DNA of 64,000 nt from Amycolatopsis arida (GCF_900115565.1 NZ_FOWW01000002.1:913251-977250); one strand, 5' to 3'; counted from the stretch's first letter, positions 9,135 through 21,278 are shown. The notes: generated by a model not told the origin, from the letters alone. Program-made: numbers and translations.

Positions 9135-10556
9135 ATGCGCCGCCGCCTCCGCGGCCCCGCCCTGCTCTGCGGGCTGGCCGCCGCCATTATCGGCTGCACG
9201 CCGCAGCCACCCCCGCCACCCGGGACGCCCTCCCCCGGCGCGCCCGGCGCCGGCGACCCCTACTACCCCGACGACGGCAACGGCGGCTACGACGCCCTCG
9301 ACTACGCGGTGACCGTCGGCTACGACCCGGCGACCCACCAGCTGGACGGCGACGCGGTCGTCACCGCGCGAGCCACCCAGGCGTTGAGCCGGTTCAACCT
9401 GGACCTGCGCGGGCTGGAGGTCGCGTCGGTGGAGGTGGACGGCCGGCCCGCGGAGTTCGCCAGGGAGGGTGACGTCGAGCTGGTGATCACCCCGGCCGAG
9501 CCGTTGGCCGAAGGGACGGAGTTCCACACCCGGGTCCGCTACTCGGGAACGCCGCGGAGCACCGACGACGGGCAGCTCGGCCGCAACGGCTGGCGGCCCA
9601 GCGTCGACGGCGGCGCGTTCGTGCTGGGCCAGCCGCACTCGGCCGCGTTCTGGTACCCGGTGAACGAGACGCCACGGGACAAGGCCACCTTCCACCTCAC
9701 CGCGCGGGTGCCGGAGGGCTGGACGGCGGTGTCGATCGGCCGGCTGGCCGGCACCGAGACGGCCGGCGGCTGGACCACCACCTCGTGGGCCGAGCCGACA
9801 CCGGTGGCCAGCTACCTCACCACCCTCGCCGTCGACCGGTTCCGGCTCGAACCCGGCACCCTGCCCGACGGCACCCCGGTGCTGCACGCCTTCGCCCCCG
9901 GCACCGAGGGCAAGGTCGCGGAGGCGGCCCGCACCGGCGAGATCCTCGAGTTCCTCGCCACCCGGTTCGGCCCGTACCCGCAGCACGCCGCCGGCGGCAT
10001 CTACCTCGACGACCGGATCGGCTACTCGCTGGAGACCCAGGGCCGGCCGGTGTACGCGCGGTGGGCCGACCTGGAGACGCACGTACACGAGCTGGCGCAC
10101 CAGTGGTACGGCAACGCGGTGACCGTGCGGTCGTGGGCCGACATCTGCCTGAGCGAGTGCCTGGCGAGCTACGCGCAGTGGCTGTGGGCGGAGGGCACCG
10201 GAGGCCAGGACCTCGACGCCCGCTACCGGGCCGCGGTGGAGCGCACCCGCGACGACACCGGGTTCTGGTCGGCGAAGCTGTACGACATGGGAGCCGGCAA
10301 CGAGTTCGCCGGGGTCTACGACAAGGGCGTGCTCGCCATGCACGCGCTGCGCCGGCGGATCGGCGAGGAGGCGTTCCACCGGGTGCTGCCGGAGTGGGTG
10401 GATCGGCATCGCGGCGGCACCGCGAGCTGGCCGGACTTCGAGCGGTTCGTCACCGAGGTCGCCGGGCAGGACCTGCGGGAGTTCCTCGACGCCTGGTTCC
10501 GCGGGACCTCGCGGCCCGGCGACGCGCACCTCTTCCCCGGGTCGCTGGCCGGCTGA
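9135..10556 (+). CDS. M1 family metallopeptidase lipoprotein
   Basis: 473 residues. Lipobox AIIGC gives a lipidated Cys21, then a proline-rich linker and an M1 aminopeptidase fold. The zinc site is HELAHQWYG (His318, Glu319, His322) with the third ligand Glu341 in LSECLAS, the usual HExxH-18-E spacing. The exopeptidase GAMEN motif is not evident; the equivalent strand reads IGYSLETQGRP, as in a bacterial extracellular subgroup, so substrate preference is uncertain. It starts 13 bases from the divergent hydrolase and lies 17 bases ahead of mhuD. Confidence 0.9.
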   Translation: MRRRLRGPALLCGLAAAIIGCTPQPPPPPGTPSPGAPGAGDPYYPDDGNGGYDALDYAVTVGYDPATHQLDGDAVVTARATQALSRFNLDLRGLEVASVEVDGRPAEFAREGDVELVITPAEPLAEGTEFHTRVRYSGTPRSTDDGQLGRNGWRPSVDGGAFVLGQPHSAAFWYPVNETPRDKATFHLTARVPEGWTAVSIGRLAGTETAGGWTTTSWAEPTPVASYLTTLAVDRFRLEPGTLPDGTPVLHAFAPGTEGKVAEAARTGEILEFLATRFGPYPQHAAGGIYLDDRIGYSLETQGRPVYARWADLETHVHELAHQWYGNAVTVRSWADICLSECLASYAQWLWAEGTGGQDLDARYRAAVERTRDDTGFWSAKLYDMGAGNEFAGVYDKGVLAMHALRRRIGEEAFHRVLPEWVDRHRGGTASWPDFERFVTEVAGQDLREFLDAWFRGTSRPGDAHLFPGSLAG

Positions 10557-10573
10557 CGGCTACCCTGGGACCC

Positions 10574-10882
10574 ATGGCCGTCGTGAAGATCAATGCCATC
10601 GAGGTGCCCGAGGGCGCCGGCCCGGAACTGGAGCGGCGGTTCGCCGCGCGGATGCACGCCGTCGAGGGCCAGCCCGGCTTCCTCGGCTTCGAGCTGCTGC
10701 GCCCGGTGTCCGGCGAGAAGCGCTACTTCGTCTACACGAAGTGGGAGTCCGAGGAACACTTCCGCGCGTGGGCGGAGGGCCCGGCGAAGGAGGCCCACGC
10801 CGGCCACGGCAAGCCGGTGGGCACCGGGGCCAGCCTGCTGGAGTTCGAGGTGGTGCAGGCCAGCGGCCCGCGGGACGAATGA
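10574..10882 (+). CDS. mhuD: MhuD-type heme-degrading monooxygenase
   Basis: 102 residues, antibiotic-biosynthesis-monooxygenase fold. The sequence closely parallels M. tuberculosis MhuD (Rv3592), starting VVKINAIEVP and ending GASLLEFEVV. The residues needed for heme degradation in MhuD are at the same numbers: Asn7, Trp66 (FRAWAEGP) and His75 (AKEAHAGH). MhuD opens heme to mycobilins and releases iron without CO; the same product type is inferred here. The stop overlaps the next start by 4 bases (ATGA), coupling it to a sirtuin gene. Confidence 0.93.
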   Translation: MAVVKINAIEVPEGAGPELERRFAARMHAVEGQPGFLGFELLRPVSGEKRYFVYTKWESEEHFRAWAEGPAKEAHAGHGKPVGTGASLLEFEVVQASGPRDE

Positions 10883-11739
10883 CCGCGGGCCAGGACGTCG
10901 CCGTGCCGAACCCCGCCGAGCGGGATCACACCGCGGAACTGGAGCGAGCGGCCGAGCTGATCCGTGCCGCGAAGGCGCTGCTGGTGTGCGCCGGCGCCGG
11001 CATGGGGGTGGACTCGGGGCTGCCCGACTTCCGCGGTGACGAGGGCTTCTGGCGGGCCTATCCGCCGTACGCGCGGCTGGGCCTGCGGTTCGTCGAGCTG
11101 GCCGATCCCGAGCACTTCGCCGGGGACCCGGAGCTGGCCTGGGGCTTCTACGGACACCGGCTGGCGCTCTACCGTGGGACGGAGCCGCACGAGGGCTTCC
11201 GCCTGCTGCGCGAGTGGGGCGACCGGGTGGCCGGCGGGATCCGGGTGTTCACCTCCAATGTGGACGGGCAGTTCCAGCGGGCCGGGTTCACCGGCATCGC
11301 CGAGGTGCACGGCTCCATCCACCACCTGCAGTGCGCCGACGGCTGCGGCGACGACATCTGGCCGGCCGACGAGGTGGCGGTGCCGGTCGACTCGGACACC
11401 ATGCGCGCCCGCCCACCGCTGCCGATCTGCCCGCACTGCGGGGCCCTCGCCCGGCCGAACATCCTGATGTTCGGCGACTTCACCTGGGTGCCGCGGCGCA
11501 GCCAGCGGCAGCTCGACGCGCTGCAGGAGTGGCGGCGGACGCAGCGCGACCTGGTGGTGATCGAGATCGGCGCCGGGCTGGCCGTGCCCACGGTGCGCCG
11601 GCAGGCGGAGCTGGCCAGTGCCGCGAACGGCGCGCTGATCCGGATCAACCCGCGCGAACCGCGGGTTCGGCACGGGCGGGGCATCTCCCTCCCGCTCGGC
11701 GCCCGCGAGGCCCTCACCCGGCTCGACGCGATGCTCTGA
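10879..11739 (+). CDS. Sir2-family NAD-dependent deacylase
   Basis: 286 residues. NAD-binding GAGMGVDSGLPDFRG (near residues 38-52) replaces the usual GAGIS, TSNVDGQFQRAG carries the ribose-binding Asn, and EVHGS holds the catalytic His. Four cysteines in QCADGCGDD and ICPHCG form the zinc ribbon. The ATG at 10879 overlaps the mhuD stop, so it is translationally coupled. The GAGMG variant with DFRGDEGFWRAYPP marks a bacterial subgroup whose substrates I do not know. Confidence 0.88.
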   Translation: MTAGQDVAVPNPAERDHTAELERAAELIRAAKALLVCAGAGMGVDSGLPDFRGDEGFWRAYPPYARLGLRFVELADPEHFAGDPELAWGFYGHRLALYRGTEPHEGFRLLREWGDRVAGGIRVFTSNVDGQFQRAGFTGIAEVHGSIHHLQCADGCGDDIWPADEVAVPVDSDTMRARPPLPICPHCGALARPNILMFGDFTWVPRRSQRQLDALQEWRRTQRDLVVIEIGAGLAVPTVRRQAELASAANGALIRINPREPRVRHGRGISLPLGAREALTRLDAML

Positions 11740-11769
11740 GGCGCCACGGGGACGCTGGGGAGCGATCGC

Positions 11770-12720
11770 TCAGCCGGCGGGCAGCGCGAGCCGGGCGTAG
11801 ACGGCGTCGTGGTCGCCGCCGGGCAGCGGACGTACCCGGTACTCCCGCACCGCCACCCGGGAATCCACCAGCACGTGGTCGATGGTCACCGGTGGCGGGA
11901 ACCACCGCCCCGGCCAGGTCGGCATCAGGCCCTTGCCGCGCTCGGCACCGGCGTCCCGGTAGCCCCCCGCGAGCACCCGGCGCAGCGCGGCGTGGTCCAG
12001 CGTCGCGTTGAAGTCGCCGGCGAGGATCCGCGGTGGGCCGTCCGGGTCGGCCGCCGGCAGCCGACCCAGCTCGGCCCGCCAGGTGTCGAACGCCTCCACC
12101 GGCGGGCGCGAGTGCACGGCGACGACCTCGACCGCGGTGCCGCCCGGCAACCGCACCCGCGCGCTCGGCTGCCCTAACGTCGACGGCTCCGCCAGCGCCA
12201 GCTCGGTCAGCGGGTACCGGGACAGCAGCGCCGAGCCGGCGCGGTGCACCCGCTCCGGCAGCAGGGTGAACAGGCCGGCCTCGGTCAACCCGCGCACCGC
12301 CGCCGCGTGCGCCTCCAGCAGCACGAGCACGTCCACGTCGTGCTCGCGGACCAACTCCACCACCCGCCGCGGGTCGGCCCGACCGAGGAAGAGGTTCGCC
12401 GACAGCACCCGCAGCTCCGGGCCACCGGGATCGGGCCGGCCGGCCGGGACCGCCCTCGGCAGCACCACCAGCACCAGCACCACCGCCAGCAGGAGCACCG
12501 GGGCGCCGACCCACCACCGGCGCAGGGCCATGGCGAGCCCGCTGAGCACGAGCCCGGCCACCGCCGCGTACGGGGTCAACGCGAGCGCGGCCGCGGTGTG
12601 GCGGTTCCCGTCGATCCCGGCCAGGCGCAGCAGCACCAGCCCGGCGAACGGGACGGCCACCACCAGCAGCACGACGTCGACCAGCACGCGCCCGGCGCTC
12701 CTCTCGACAGCGATCGGCAC
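11770..12720 (-). CDS. Membrane-anchored endonuclease/exonuclease/phosphatase family protein
   Basis: 316 residues from a GTG at 12720 with GGGAGA 9 bases upstream; an in-frame upstream start at 12813 would add a basic 31-residue extension. Three hydrophobic helices come first (roughly residues 12-100), then an EEP phosphodiesterase domain with LSANLFLGRAD, LLEAH, AGDFNATLD, TIDHVLVD and the catalytic GGDHDAV. The domain would face the outside, as in related exported EEP proteins. The substrate is not predictable (nucleic acid, phospholipid or inositol phosphate). Confidence 0.85.
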   Translation of the reverse strand: MPIAVERSAGRVLVDVVLLVVAVPFAGLVLLRLAGIDGNRHTAAALALTPYAAVAGLVLSGLAMALRRWWVGAPVLLLAVVLVLVVLPRAVPAGRPDPGGPELRVLSANLFLGRADPRRVVELVREHDVDVLVLLEAHAAAVRGLTEAGLFTLLPERVHRAGSALLSRYPLTELALAEPSTLGQPSARVRLPGGTAVEVVAVHSRPPVEAFDTWRAELGRLPAADPDGPPRILAGDFNATLDHAALRRVLAGGYRDAGAERGKGLMPTWPGRWFPPPVTIDHVLVDSRVAVREYRVRPLPGGDHDAVYARLALPAG

Positions 12721-12816
12721 CCGGCCAAGTCTCCCCGACCGGGTACCGATCCGCAGGGTCGTTCGCGGACGCCGCTGGCGCGTCACGCGTGGCGGACGTG
12801 GTGGAACGGACACGAA

Positions 12817-13281
12817 TCAGCGGACGCGGCGCCGCCGGAGGAGGTTGTCCACGGCGAACGCGCCAGGGCCGAACACGCCGATCAGCAGGAAGATCCAAGA
12901 GAACAGCGCGGCCTGCTCGCCGAGGTTCTGCAGCGGTAGCAACCCCATCGGCTGGTGCACGACGAAGTAGGCGTAGGCCATTGCACCGGAGCACAGGATC
13001 GCCGCCGGTCGGGTGGCCAGGCCGAGTAGCACCAGGCCGCCGGCGACCACCTCGAGGATCGTGGCCCACCAACCCGGCCACGAGCCGAACGGTGCCGCGC
13101 CACCCGCGCCATCGATGCCGCCGAACAAGCCGAGCCCCTGCAGGCCGTGGCAGACGAACAGGAACGCCACGACGATCCGCACCGCGCCGAGGGTCGCCGC
13201 GCGGGCCAGCTCCTCCCGGTTCCGGGTCCGCACGGTCTCGGGACGGTCGGTGGCGGTCGGGGTGGTGGTGATGGCGGTCAT
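12817..13281 (-). CDS. DoxX family membrane protein
   Basis: 154 residues from an ATG at 13281 with GGAGGG 8 bases upstream. After a polar N-terminus (Thr-rich, ~30 residues) there are four hydrophobic helices, with FLFVCHGLQGLGLFGG, the typical first-helix motif of DoxX/YphA proteins, and PAAILCSGAMAYAYFVVHQP. Function in most members is unknown; some act with redox or thiol systems at the membrane. Confidence 0.88.
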   Translation of the reverse strand: MTAITTTPTATDRPETVRTRNREELARAATLGAVRIVVAFLFVCHGLQGLGLFGGIDGAGGAAPFGSWPGWWATILEVVAGGLVLLGLATRPAAILCSGAMAYAYFVVHQPMGLLPLQNLGEQAALFSWIFLLIGVFGPGAFAVDNLLRRRRVR

Positions 13282-13431
13282 GTCACTGCCCTCCGTAGCT
13301 CGTGGTCCGCGCCGGCGCTTCGCCGGTCGCCTACTGACACGTCGACCGGGCGCGGCGCGGATCGACACACCCGCCGAACTCTCACTGACTTTTCGCGGGT
13401 TCACCCGGACGGACCAGAGGCGTACCGATAC

Positions 13432-13542
13432 CGCGGACACGGCAGCAGCCCCCGTGTCCGCGCGTGCTGCGCGCGTGTCGGCGTCCCACGACGCGGACAC
13501 GCGTACACGAAGCGCGGACACACGTGCAGGGGAGGCGGACAC
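13432..13542. repeat. GCGGACAC repeat cluster with hairpin
   Basis: GCGGACAC occurs directly at 13433, 13493, 13514 and 13535 and inverted at 13454. The first pair forms an 11-bp stem (13432-13442 with 13452-13462). A related cluster with GCGAACAC lies at 28759-28868. Confidence 0.75.
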
Positions 13543-13545
13543 GAA

Positions 13546-13575
13546 GGCGCCCCCGGGAGGGTTCCCGGGGGCGCC
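13546..13575 (-). terminator. clpC terminator hairpin
   Basis: A perfect 13-bp stem (GGCGCCCCCGGGA at 13546-13558 with its complement at 13563-13575) and a 4-base loop, 33 bases after the clpC stop. No U-run, as is common for high-GC actinomycete terminators. Confidence 0.8.
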
Positions 13576-13607
13576 TCGTGGAACGTCGGCCGCTCACGCG
13601 GCCACGG

Positions 13608-16160
<2,553 letters not shown>

Positions 16161-16555
16161 TCCCACTCCCTCGACTGCTGCGCCGGCGGCCCGATCTCAC
16201 CCACGAACACCAGGGTGAGCTCAGCACCGTAAGACCACTGTAGTAGCCATGCGGTCGCGTCGGCGTACCACTACGCCGGAACCCGCTCGGCGGCTCTTCC
16301 CCTCCGGGCAGCCGCTACCTGGACGTTTCGACGTTTTTCCGCTGGCTGGCCCAACACACTGACACCCAGGACAACGTATGCGCCACCCGGGGGATTCCAG
16401 CGGGACCCCGATGTCCGCTCAGCGCGAACGCGAGTCTGTTGCGCTCGTCCCTCGATCGGGTCGTCTGGTGGCGCCATCGCTCATCCAAGGTAAGGTTAGC
16501 GCAACCTAATCAGTCGAACGGAGCAGTGTTCGACCCGACCAGTGGGAGGTCAGCG
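16161..16555. other. Divergent promoter region of clpC and the FhuF-like gene
   Basis: 395 bases without a gene. It holds the clpC 5' region on one side and an IdeR box (16491-16509) on the other. I see no further clear element. Confidence 0.7.
16491..16509 (+). promoter_or_regulatory. IdeR/DmdR iron box
   Basis: TAAGGTTAGCGCAACCTAA matches the 19-bp DtxR/IdeR consensus at 16 of 19 positions and lies 47 bases before the FhuF-like start codon. Iron-loaded IdeR would repress transcription here. Confidence 0.85.
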
Positions 16556-17425
16556 GTGAGCGTCGACCGGTCCTTCCGTGACTCTCGCCACACCGGCCGG
16601 CTCGTCACGGAACCCGGCGGACTGGCCGACTCACTGGCCAGGGTGGCCGGGCTGCAGCAGCGGGCGGAGATCCGCGCGGACCTGCCGATCGGCGGTGGGA
16701 GCGGCGCCGGGCGCTGGCTGCGTTGCGCCGACCTGCTCGACGACCCGACGCTGCTCGACGAGTGGCGGGCGCGGCTGGCCGAGTGGCTGCGCGCCGAGTT
16801 CGGCCGCGCGCCGGCCCGCACCACGGCGAGCTACGTGATGTCGTGGTACCTGCGGGTGCCCGCGTACGCCGGGGCACTGCTGCTGCACCACGAGCGGCGG
16901 GTGCCGATGCTGCGGCCGGCCGAGCTGGCCGTGCGCACGGCCGCCGAGGGCCGACCCGATCCCGACGGGGTGACCGTGCTCGGCCGCTCCTTCTACTGCC
17001 TGCCGTCCGACCCCGGCTCGGCCCGGCCCGAGGCGACGGTCGTCGCCGACGAGCGGGCGCTCGCCGAGGTGCTGCGCGCCCGCTACGTCGCGCACGTGTC
17101 CCGGTTCGTCGCGGTGTACCGGCGGATCAGCCCGCTCGGCGCGCGCACGCTGTGGGCGGGCGCCACCGACGCGCTGGACAGCTGCCTGTGGTGGGCGGGT
17201 GCGCAGGGTGGCACCGCCGAGAGCGAGGGCGCCGGGGTGGCCGACGCCACGCTGGTGCTCGAGTCCCGGTTCGCCCCGCTGACGTCGGCCTCCACCCTGC
17301 GCACCACGCTGGACGAGCATGGTCGGCGGGTGTGGACCCGGCGCAGGGAGAGCTGCTGCTTCTCCTACCTGCTTCCCGGCGCGGACGAGTGCGCGGGCTG
17401 CCCGCGCACTCGTCCGCGGCCCTGA
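16556..17425 (+). CDS. FhuF-like 2Fe-2S ferric-siderophore reductase
   Basis: 289 residues from a GTG at 16556 with GGGAGG 6 bases upstream. The C-terminal RESCCFSYLLPGADECAGCP supplies Cys267, Cys268, Cys279 and Cys282 in the C-C-x10-C-x2-C pattern that binds the [2Fe-2S] cluster of FhuF-type reductases. These enzymes release iron from imported ferric siderophores in the cytoplasm. The IdeR box upstream fits that role. A short Asp/Ser-rich N-terminus precedes the domain. No transporter or siderophore gene adjoins it. Confidence 0.88.
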   Translation: MSVDRSFRDSRHTGRLVTEPGGLADSLARVAGLQQRAEIRADLPIGGGSGAGRWLRCADLLDDPTLLDEWRARLAEWLRAEFGRAPARTTASYVMSWYLRVPAYAGALLLHHERRVPMLRPAELAVRTAAEGRPDPDGVTVLGRSFYCLPSDPGSARPEATVVADERALAEVLRARYVAHVSRFVAVYRRISPLGARTLWAGATDALDSCLWWAGAQGGTAESEGAGVADATLVLESRFAPLTSASTLRTTLDEHGRRVWTRRRESCCFSYLLPGADECAGCPRTRPRP

Positions 17426-17502
17426 CCTTCCCGGCCCCGCCGCCGACCGGGCACCGTCAGGATCCGCCGCCGCCCGGTCCTCGCCGCGGGGTGGGCGCGA
17501 AG

Positions 17503-18138
17503 TCAGCGCGCGGCCAGCGGCCCCGAGCGGTCGCCCACACCGGCCGGGCGCCACTCCGGGTCCCGACCGGACAGGCCCAGCGCCCGCTCCAGCGGCGGCG
17601 CCGACGCGGGCACCTCGACCACCGGGCCGAACACCCCCATCGCCCGGCCCTGGTCGCCCATCCGGGCCAGCACGGCGCACAGCTCCTCGGCGACCGGCTC
17701 CGGGCAGCGGTAGCCGGCACCGACGGCCACCGCGAGATCCCAGCCGTGCAGGACGAGCTCGCACAGCGCCATCCCGCCGATCATGACCGCGGGTAGCTCG
17801 CCGCCGCCCATCGTCGTCGTGCCGGCGAGCGCGCCGGGCCGGCCGAGTGCGGCGACGAGGTCGGCGGTCCGCTCCCGCAACCGCTCGGCCCAGTCCGCAC
17901 CGAGCTCGACCCCCTCCTCGCCGCCCTCCGCCGGCAGCGGCGGCTCCCCGCGGACGGCCGCGGCCATCCGCGGACTCCAGTAGAGAAGGTGCCGCAACAG
18001 GTCGCGGACCGCGTAGTCGGCACACGGTGTCGGGTTCGTGAGCTGGTCCGCGGGGACAGCGGCGGTGGCGGCGGTGGCTTCGATGACATCGGTGAACGGT
18101 CCGACCGCGGCCTCCAGCGTCTCCGGAAGTGTTCGCAT
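17503..18138 (-). CDS. TIGR03086-type DinB-like metal-binding protein
   Basis: 211 residues from an ATG at 18138. The N-terminus has a four-helix DinB/maleylpyruvate-isomerase-like fold with PTPCADYAVRDLLRHLLYW and, later, CELVLHGWDLAVA; these conserved histidines are the probable metal ligands. TIGR03086 proteins are mycothiol-dependent-enzyme relatives of unknown substrate. The ribosome site is poor. It is convergent with the FhuF-like gene and downstream of the lsr2 terminator, so it is transcribed alone. Confidence 0.82.
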   Translation of the reverse strand: MRTLPETLEAAVGPFTDVIEATAATAAVPADQLTNPTPCADYAVRDLLRHLLYWSPRMAAAVRGEPPLPAEGGEEGVELGADWAERLRERTADLVAALGRPGALAGTTTMGGGELPAVMIGGMALCELVLHGWDLAVAVGAGYRCPEPVAEELCAVLARMGDQGRAMGVFGPVVEVPASAPPLERALGLSGRDPEWRPAGVGDRSGPLAAR

Positions 18139-18268
18139 GGTGCCGATCCAACCGCACCCGCGGTCCGGCGTCTTGTAGGAACACGACAGCGCGACGGGGG
18201 CGAAAACGATTACGCGACCCCATACACGGCACGAGCGGGGCACGGCGCGTGCCGAGGGCGGCCTACAG

Positions 18269-18306
18269 GACGGGGGCCGCCGGCTGATTACCGGCGGCCC
18301 CCCGTC
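18269..18306 (-). terminator. lsr2 terminator hairpin
   Basis: A 15-bp GC-rich stem (GACGGGGGCCGCCGG at 18269-18283, complement at 18291-18306 with one extra C) around a 7-base loop, 12 bases after the lsr2 stop. Confidence 0.85.
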
Positions 18307-18317
18307 ATTCACCCGAT

Positions 18318-18659
18318 TCAGTTCTTCCGGTGGTACGCCTCGACGACCTCGGAGGGGATACGTCCGCGGTCGGAGACCTGATAACCGTTCTTCCTGGCCC
18401 AAGCCCGAATCGCCTGGTTCTGCTCCCGGTCGACCGATGCCGGACGGGCGGCCACCTTGGCGGCTCGCGGCGACCGCTTGCGGCCACCCGAACGCCGCGC
18501 GTGCTCGATGTACTGGGCGAGCGCGTCCCGCAGTTCCTCGGCGTTTTCCGCGGACAAATCGATCTGGTAGCTCACCCCGTCCAGCCCGAACTCGACGGTC
18601 TCCTCGGCCTCGGAACCGTCCAGATCGTCCACCAGCGAGACGAGAACCTTCTGCGCCAT
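18318..18659 (-). CDS. lsr2: Nucleoid-associated xenogeneic silencer Lsr2
   Basis: 113 residues. N-terminal dimerisation domain ([24 protein letters not shown]...), basic linker ([14 protein letters not shown]) and C-terminal AT-hook-like DNA-binding domain with [10 protein letters not shown]. Lsr2 bridges AT-rich DNA and silences foreign genes, the actinobacterial counterpart of H-NS. AGGAGGAAACAC precedes the ATG. It follows lysS as in mycobacteria, but a 220-base gap with an AT-rich segment suggests its own promoter. Confidence 0.97.
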   Translation of the reverse strand: MAQKVLVSLVDDLDGSEAEETVEFGLDGVSYQIDLSAENAEELRDALAQYIEHARRSGGRKRSPRAAKVAARPASVDREQNQAIRAWARKNGYQVSDRGRIPSEVVEAYHRKN

Positions 18660-18720
18660 GTGTTTCCTCCTGCGTGGGACTGACGATAGATCACCTCACC
18701 CGCGGCGACCTCGCCAGAAG

Positions 18721-18785
18721 CTTCGACTGGACACATTAATACATCGTGTCGCGACTAAACGCAAATCACGATTGCCCTTAGGCGT
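18721..18785 (-). promoter_or_regulatory. AT-rich probable lsr2 promoter
   Basis: This segment between lysS and lsr2 is the most AT-rich in its area and contains TATTAAT on the minus strand about 80 bases before the lsr2 start. Autoregulation by Lsr2 binding is plausible. No exact -35 could be assigned. Confidence 0.35.
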
Positions 18786-18879
18786 GGCGCAGGTAGTTCG
18801 GTCCACCGAGCTAAACCGGCCGACCCTACTCGCGAGTGATTCTTCGTGCGTGTTACGGGTGGTCGCCGGCCACGAACAG

Positions 18880-20400
18880 TCACGAACCGTGATCGGGCCG
18901 AACGAGCGGGAAGAGGATGGTCTCCCGGATACCCAACCCGGTGAGCGCCATCAGTAACCGGTCCACGCCCATTCCGGCACCCCCACTCGGGGGCATTCCG
19001 TACTCGAGGGCACGCAGGAAATCCTCGTCGAGCCGCATGGCCTCGGCGTCTCCGGCCGCGGCGAGCCGGGCCTGCTCGGTCAGCCTTTGCCGCTCCACCA
19101 CCGGGTCCACCAGCTCGGAGTACCCGGTCGCCAACTCGACACCCCGGACGTAGAGATCCCACTTCTCGGCCACACCCGGTTGGTCGCGGTGCTGCCGGGT
19201 CAGCGGCGAGGTCTCCACCGGGAAATCCCGGACGAATGTCGGCGCATACAGGTGGTCGCCGACCAGGTGTTCCCACAACTCCTCGACCAGTTTGCCGTGA
19301 CCGAGCTTCGGATCGACCTCCAGCTCGTGGGCCGCGGCGATCGAGCGCAGCTTCTCCACCGGGGTCTCCGGCGTGACCTCCTCGCCCAGCGCCTCGGACA
19401 GCGAGCCGTACATCGTCAACGAGGACCATTCACCGGACAGGTCGTACTCGGTGCCGTCGGCGAGCGACACCACCTGGCTGCCGAACGTCGCCTCGGCGGC
19501 CTCCTGCACGAGCTCCCTGGTCAGCGCCCCGATGCCGTCGTAGTCGCTGTAGGCCTCGTAGTACTCCAGCATCGCGAATTCGGGTGAATGCGAGGAGTCA
19601 CTGCCCTCGTTGCGGAAGTTGCGGTTGATCTCGAAGACCTTCTCGATTCCGCCCACCACGCAACGCTTGAGATACAGCTCGGGCGCGATGCGCAGATACA
19701 GATCGAGGTCGAACGCGTTGGAATGCGTGACGAACGGTCGCGCCGCGGCGCCCCCGTGCAGGGTCTGCAGCATCGGGGTCTCCACCTCGACGAAGCCCCG
19801 CCGGTGGAAGGAATCGCGCAGCGCGCGCACCACGGCGGCGCGGATCCGCACGGTGTCCCTGGCGCGGGGCCGCAGGATCAAATCGACGTAGCGCTGCCGG
19901 ACCCTGGTCTCCTCGGCGAGCTCCTTGTGCGCCACCGGGAGCGGCCGCAGTGACTTGGCGGTCAACCGCCACGAGTCGGCCAGCACCGACAGCTCACCGC
20001 GCTTGGAGGTGATCACCTCGCCGGCCACGAAGACGTGGTCGCCGAGGTCCACGTCGGACTTCCACGCGTCGAGCGCGTCCTGGCCGACCCTGGCCAGGCT
20101 CAGCATCGCCTGCAGCTCGGTACCGTCACCTTCGCGCAGCGTCGCGAAGCACAGCTTCCCGGTGTTGCGCAGGAACATCACCCGGCCGGTGACCCCGACG
20201 CGCTGCCCGGTCGCGGTGTCCGGTGGCAGGTCCGGGTGGGCGGAGCGGACCTCGGCCAGTGTGTGCGTGCGCGGCACCGTCACCGGGTAGGGATCGATGC
20301 CCTCGGCCAGGATGCGGTCGCGCTTCTCCCGGCGGACCCGCATCTGCTCGGGCAGGTCGTCGTCGGCGGGCGCGTTCGCGGGCACTGGGCTCTCGGTCAT
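18880..20400 (-). CDS. lysS: Lysyl-tRNA synthetase, class II
   Basis: 506 residues from the ATG at 20400. OB-fold anticodon-binding domain (about 60-175, [23 protein letters not shown]), then the class II core with motif 2 [20 protein letters not shown] and motif 3 [13 protein letters not shown]. It charges tRNA-Lys in the cytoplasm. The gene follows coaX by 91 bases, in the conserved actinobacterial order panC-panD-coaX-lysS-lsr2. Confidence 0.97.
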   Translation of the reverse strand: MTESPVPANAPADDDLPEQMRVRREKRDRILAEGIDPYPVTVPRTHTLAEVRSAHPDLPPDTATGQRVGVTGRVMFLRNTGKLCFATLREGDGTELQAMLSLARVGQDALDAWKSDVDLGDHVFVAGEVITSKRGELSVLADSWRLTAKSLRPLPVAHKELAEETRVRQRYVDLILRPRARDTVRIRAAVVRALRDSFHRRGFVEVETPMLQTLHGGAAARPFVTHSNAFDLDLYLRIAPELYLKRCVVGGIEKVFEINRNFRNEGSDSSHSPEFAMLEYYEAYSDYDGIGALTRELVQEAAEATFGSQVVSLADGTEYDLSGEWSSLTMYGSLSEALGEEVTPETPVEKLRSIAAAHELEVDPKLGHGKLVEELWEHLVGDHLYAPTFVRDFPVETSPLTRQHRDQPGVAEKWDLYVRGVELATGYSELVDPVVERQRLTEQARLAAAGDAEAMRLDEDFLRALEYGMPPSGGAGMGVDRLLMALTGLGIRETILFPLVRPDHGS

Positions 20401-20491
20401 GGGGCCATAGCGTACGAACCCGCACTTCGGGCCCGCGCACCGGATTCGCCGGGCGCCCGCGCCGGTGACCGGGCCCACATCGGCGGATCGA

Positions 20492-21277
20492 TCAGCGAAC
20501 GTTGCGCTCGTAGACCAGCCGCAGGCCGAGCAGGGTCAGGTCCGGCACGTGCTCGGTGATCGTCTCCGACTCGCCGATCACCAGTGGCGCGAGGCCACCC
20601 GTCGCGATCACCGCCACCGGGTCGGCCGGGTCATGGGACAGCTCGCGGACGATCCGCCGCACCAACCCGTCCACCTGGCCGGCGAACCCGAACAGGATCC
20701 CGGACTGCAGGCACTCCACCGTGTTCTTGCCGATCACCGACCGCGGCGGCACCAGCTCCACCTTGCGCAGCGCCGCCGCCCGCGCGGCCAGCGCGTCCAC
20801 GGAGATCTCGATCCCGGGCGCGAACGCGCCACCGAGGAACTCGCCGCGCGCGGAGATGGCGTCGACGTTCGTCGAGGTGCCGAAGTCGACGACCACGCAC
20901 GCGGTGTGGTGCAGGTGGTGCGCGGCGAGCGTGTTCACCAGCCGGTCCGCGCCGACCTCCTTCGGGTTGTCCACCAGCAGCGGCACCCCGGTCCGCACCC
21001 CGGGCTCCACCACCACCCTCGGCACGTGCGGGTAGTAGCGGGCCAGCATCACCCGCAGCTCGCGCAGCACCGCCGGCACCGTCGACAGCGCGCTGATCCC
21101 GCTCACCTCGTCGGCGTGCTCGCCGAGCAACCCGCGCATCGTCAGCGAGAGCTCGTCGGCGGTGATCCGCGCGTCGGTGCGCATCCGCCAGTCGCGCACC
21201 AGCTCGGCGCCGTCCCCGCGGCCGCGGTAGAGCCCGAGGACGATGTTGGTGTTGCCGACGTCGACGGTGAGCAGCAC
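20492..21277 (-). CDS. coaX: Type III pantothenate kinase
   Basis: 261 residues. [11 protein letters not shown] (residues 5-15) is the ASKHA phosphate-binding loop of type III kinases; [15 protein letters not shown] and [13 protein letters not shown] carry the pantothenate and metal-binding residues. It phosphorylates pantothenate, the first step of CoA synthesis. It starts 1 base after the panD stop, so pantothenate synthesis and activation are in one unit. Confidence 0.96.
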   Translation of the reverse strand: MLLTVDVGNTNIVLGLYRGRGDGAELVRDWRMRTDARITADELSLTMRGLLGEHADEVSGISALSTVPAVLRELRVMLARYYPHVPRVVVEPGVRTGVPLLVDNPKEVGADRLVNTLAAHHLHHTACVVVDFGTSTNVDAISARGEFLGGAFAPGIEISVDALAARAAALRKVELVPPRSVIGKNTVECLQSGILFGFAGQVDGLVRRIVRELSHDPADPVAVIATGGLAPLVIGESETITEHVPDLTLLGLRLVYERNVR

Positions 21278-21278
21278 C

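Larger units (their letters stand above)
13282..13607. other. Spacer between doxX and clpC with GCGGACAC repeats
   Basis: 326 bases without a convincing gene. It holds the doxX upstream region, a cluster of GCGGACAC repeats (13433-13542) and the clpC terminator (13546-13575). Confidence 0.8.

Noticed and set aside
16161..16330. A ClgR-like site before clpC (TACGCCGACGCGACC on the minus strand)
   Set aside because: The half-sites are one base too close to fit the consensus, so I do not call it.
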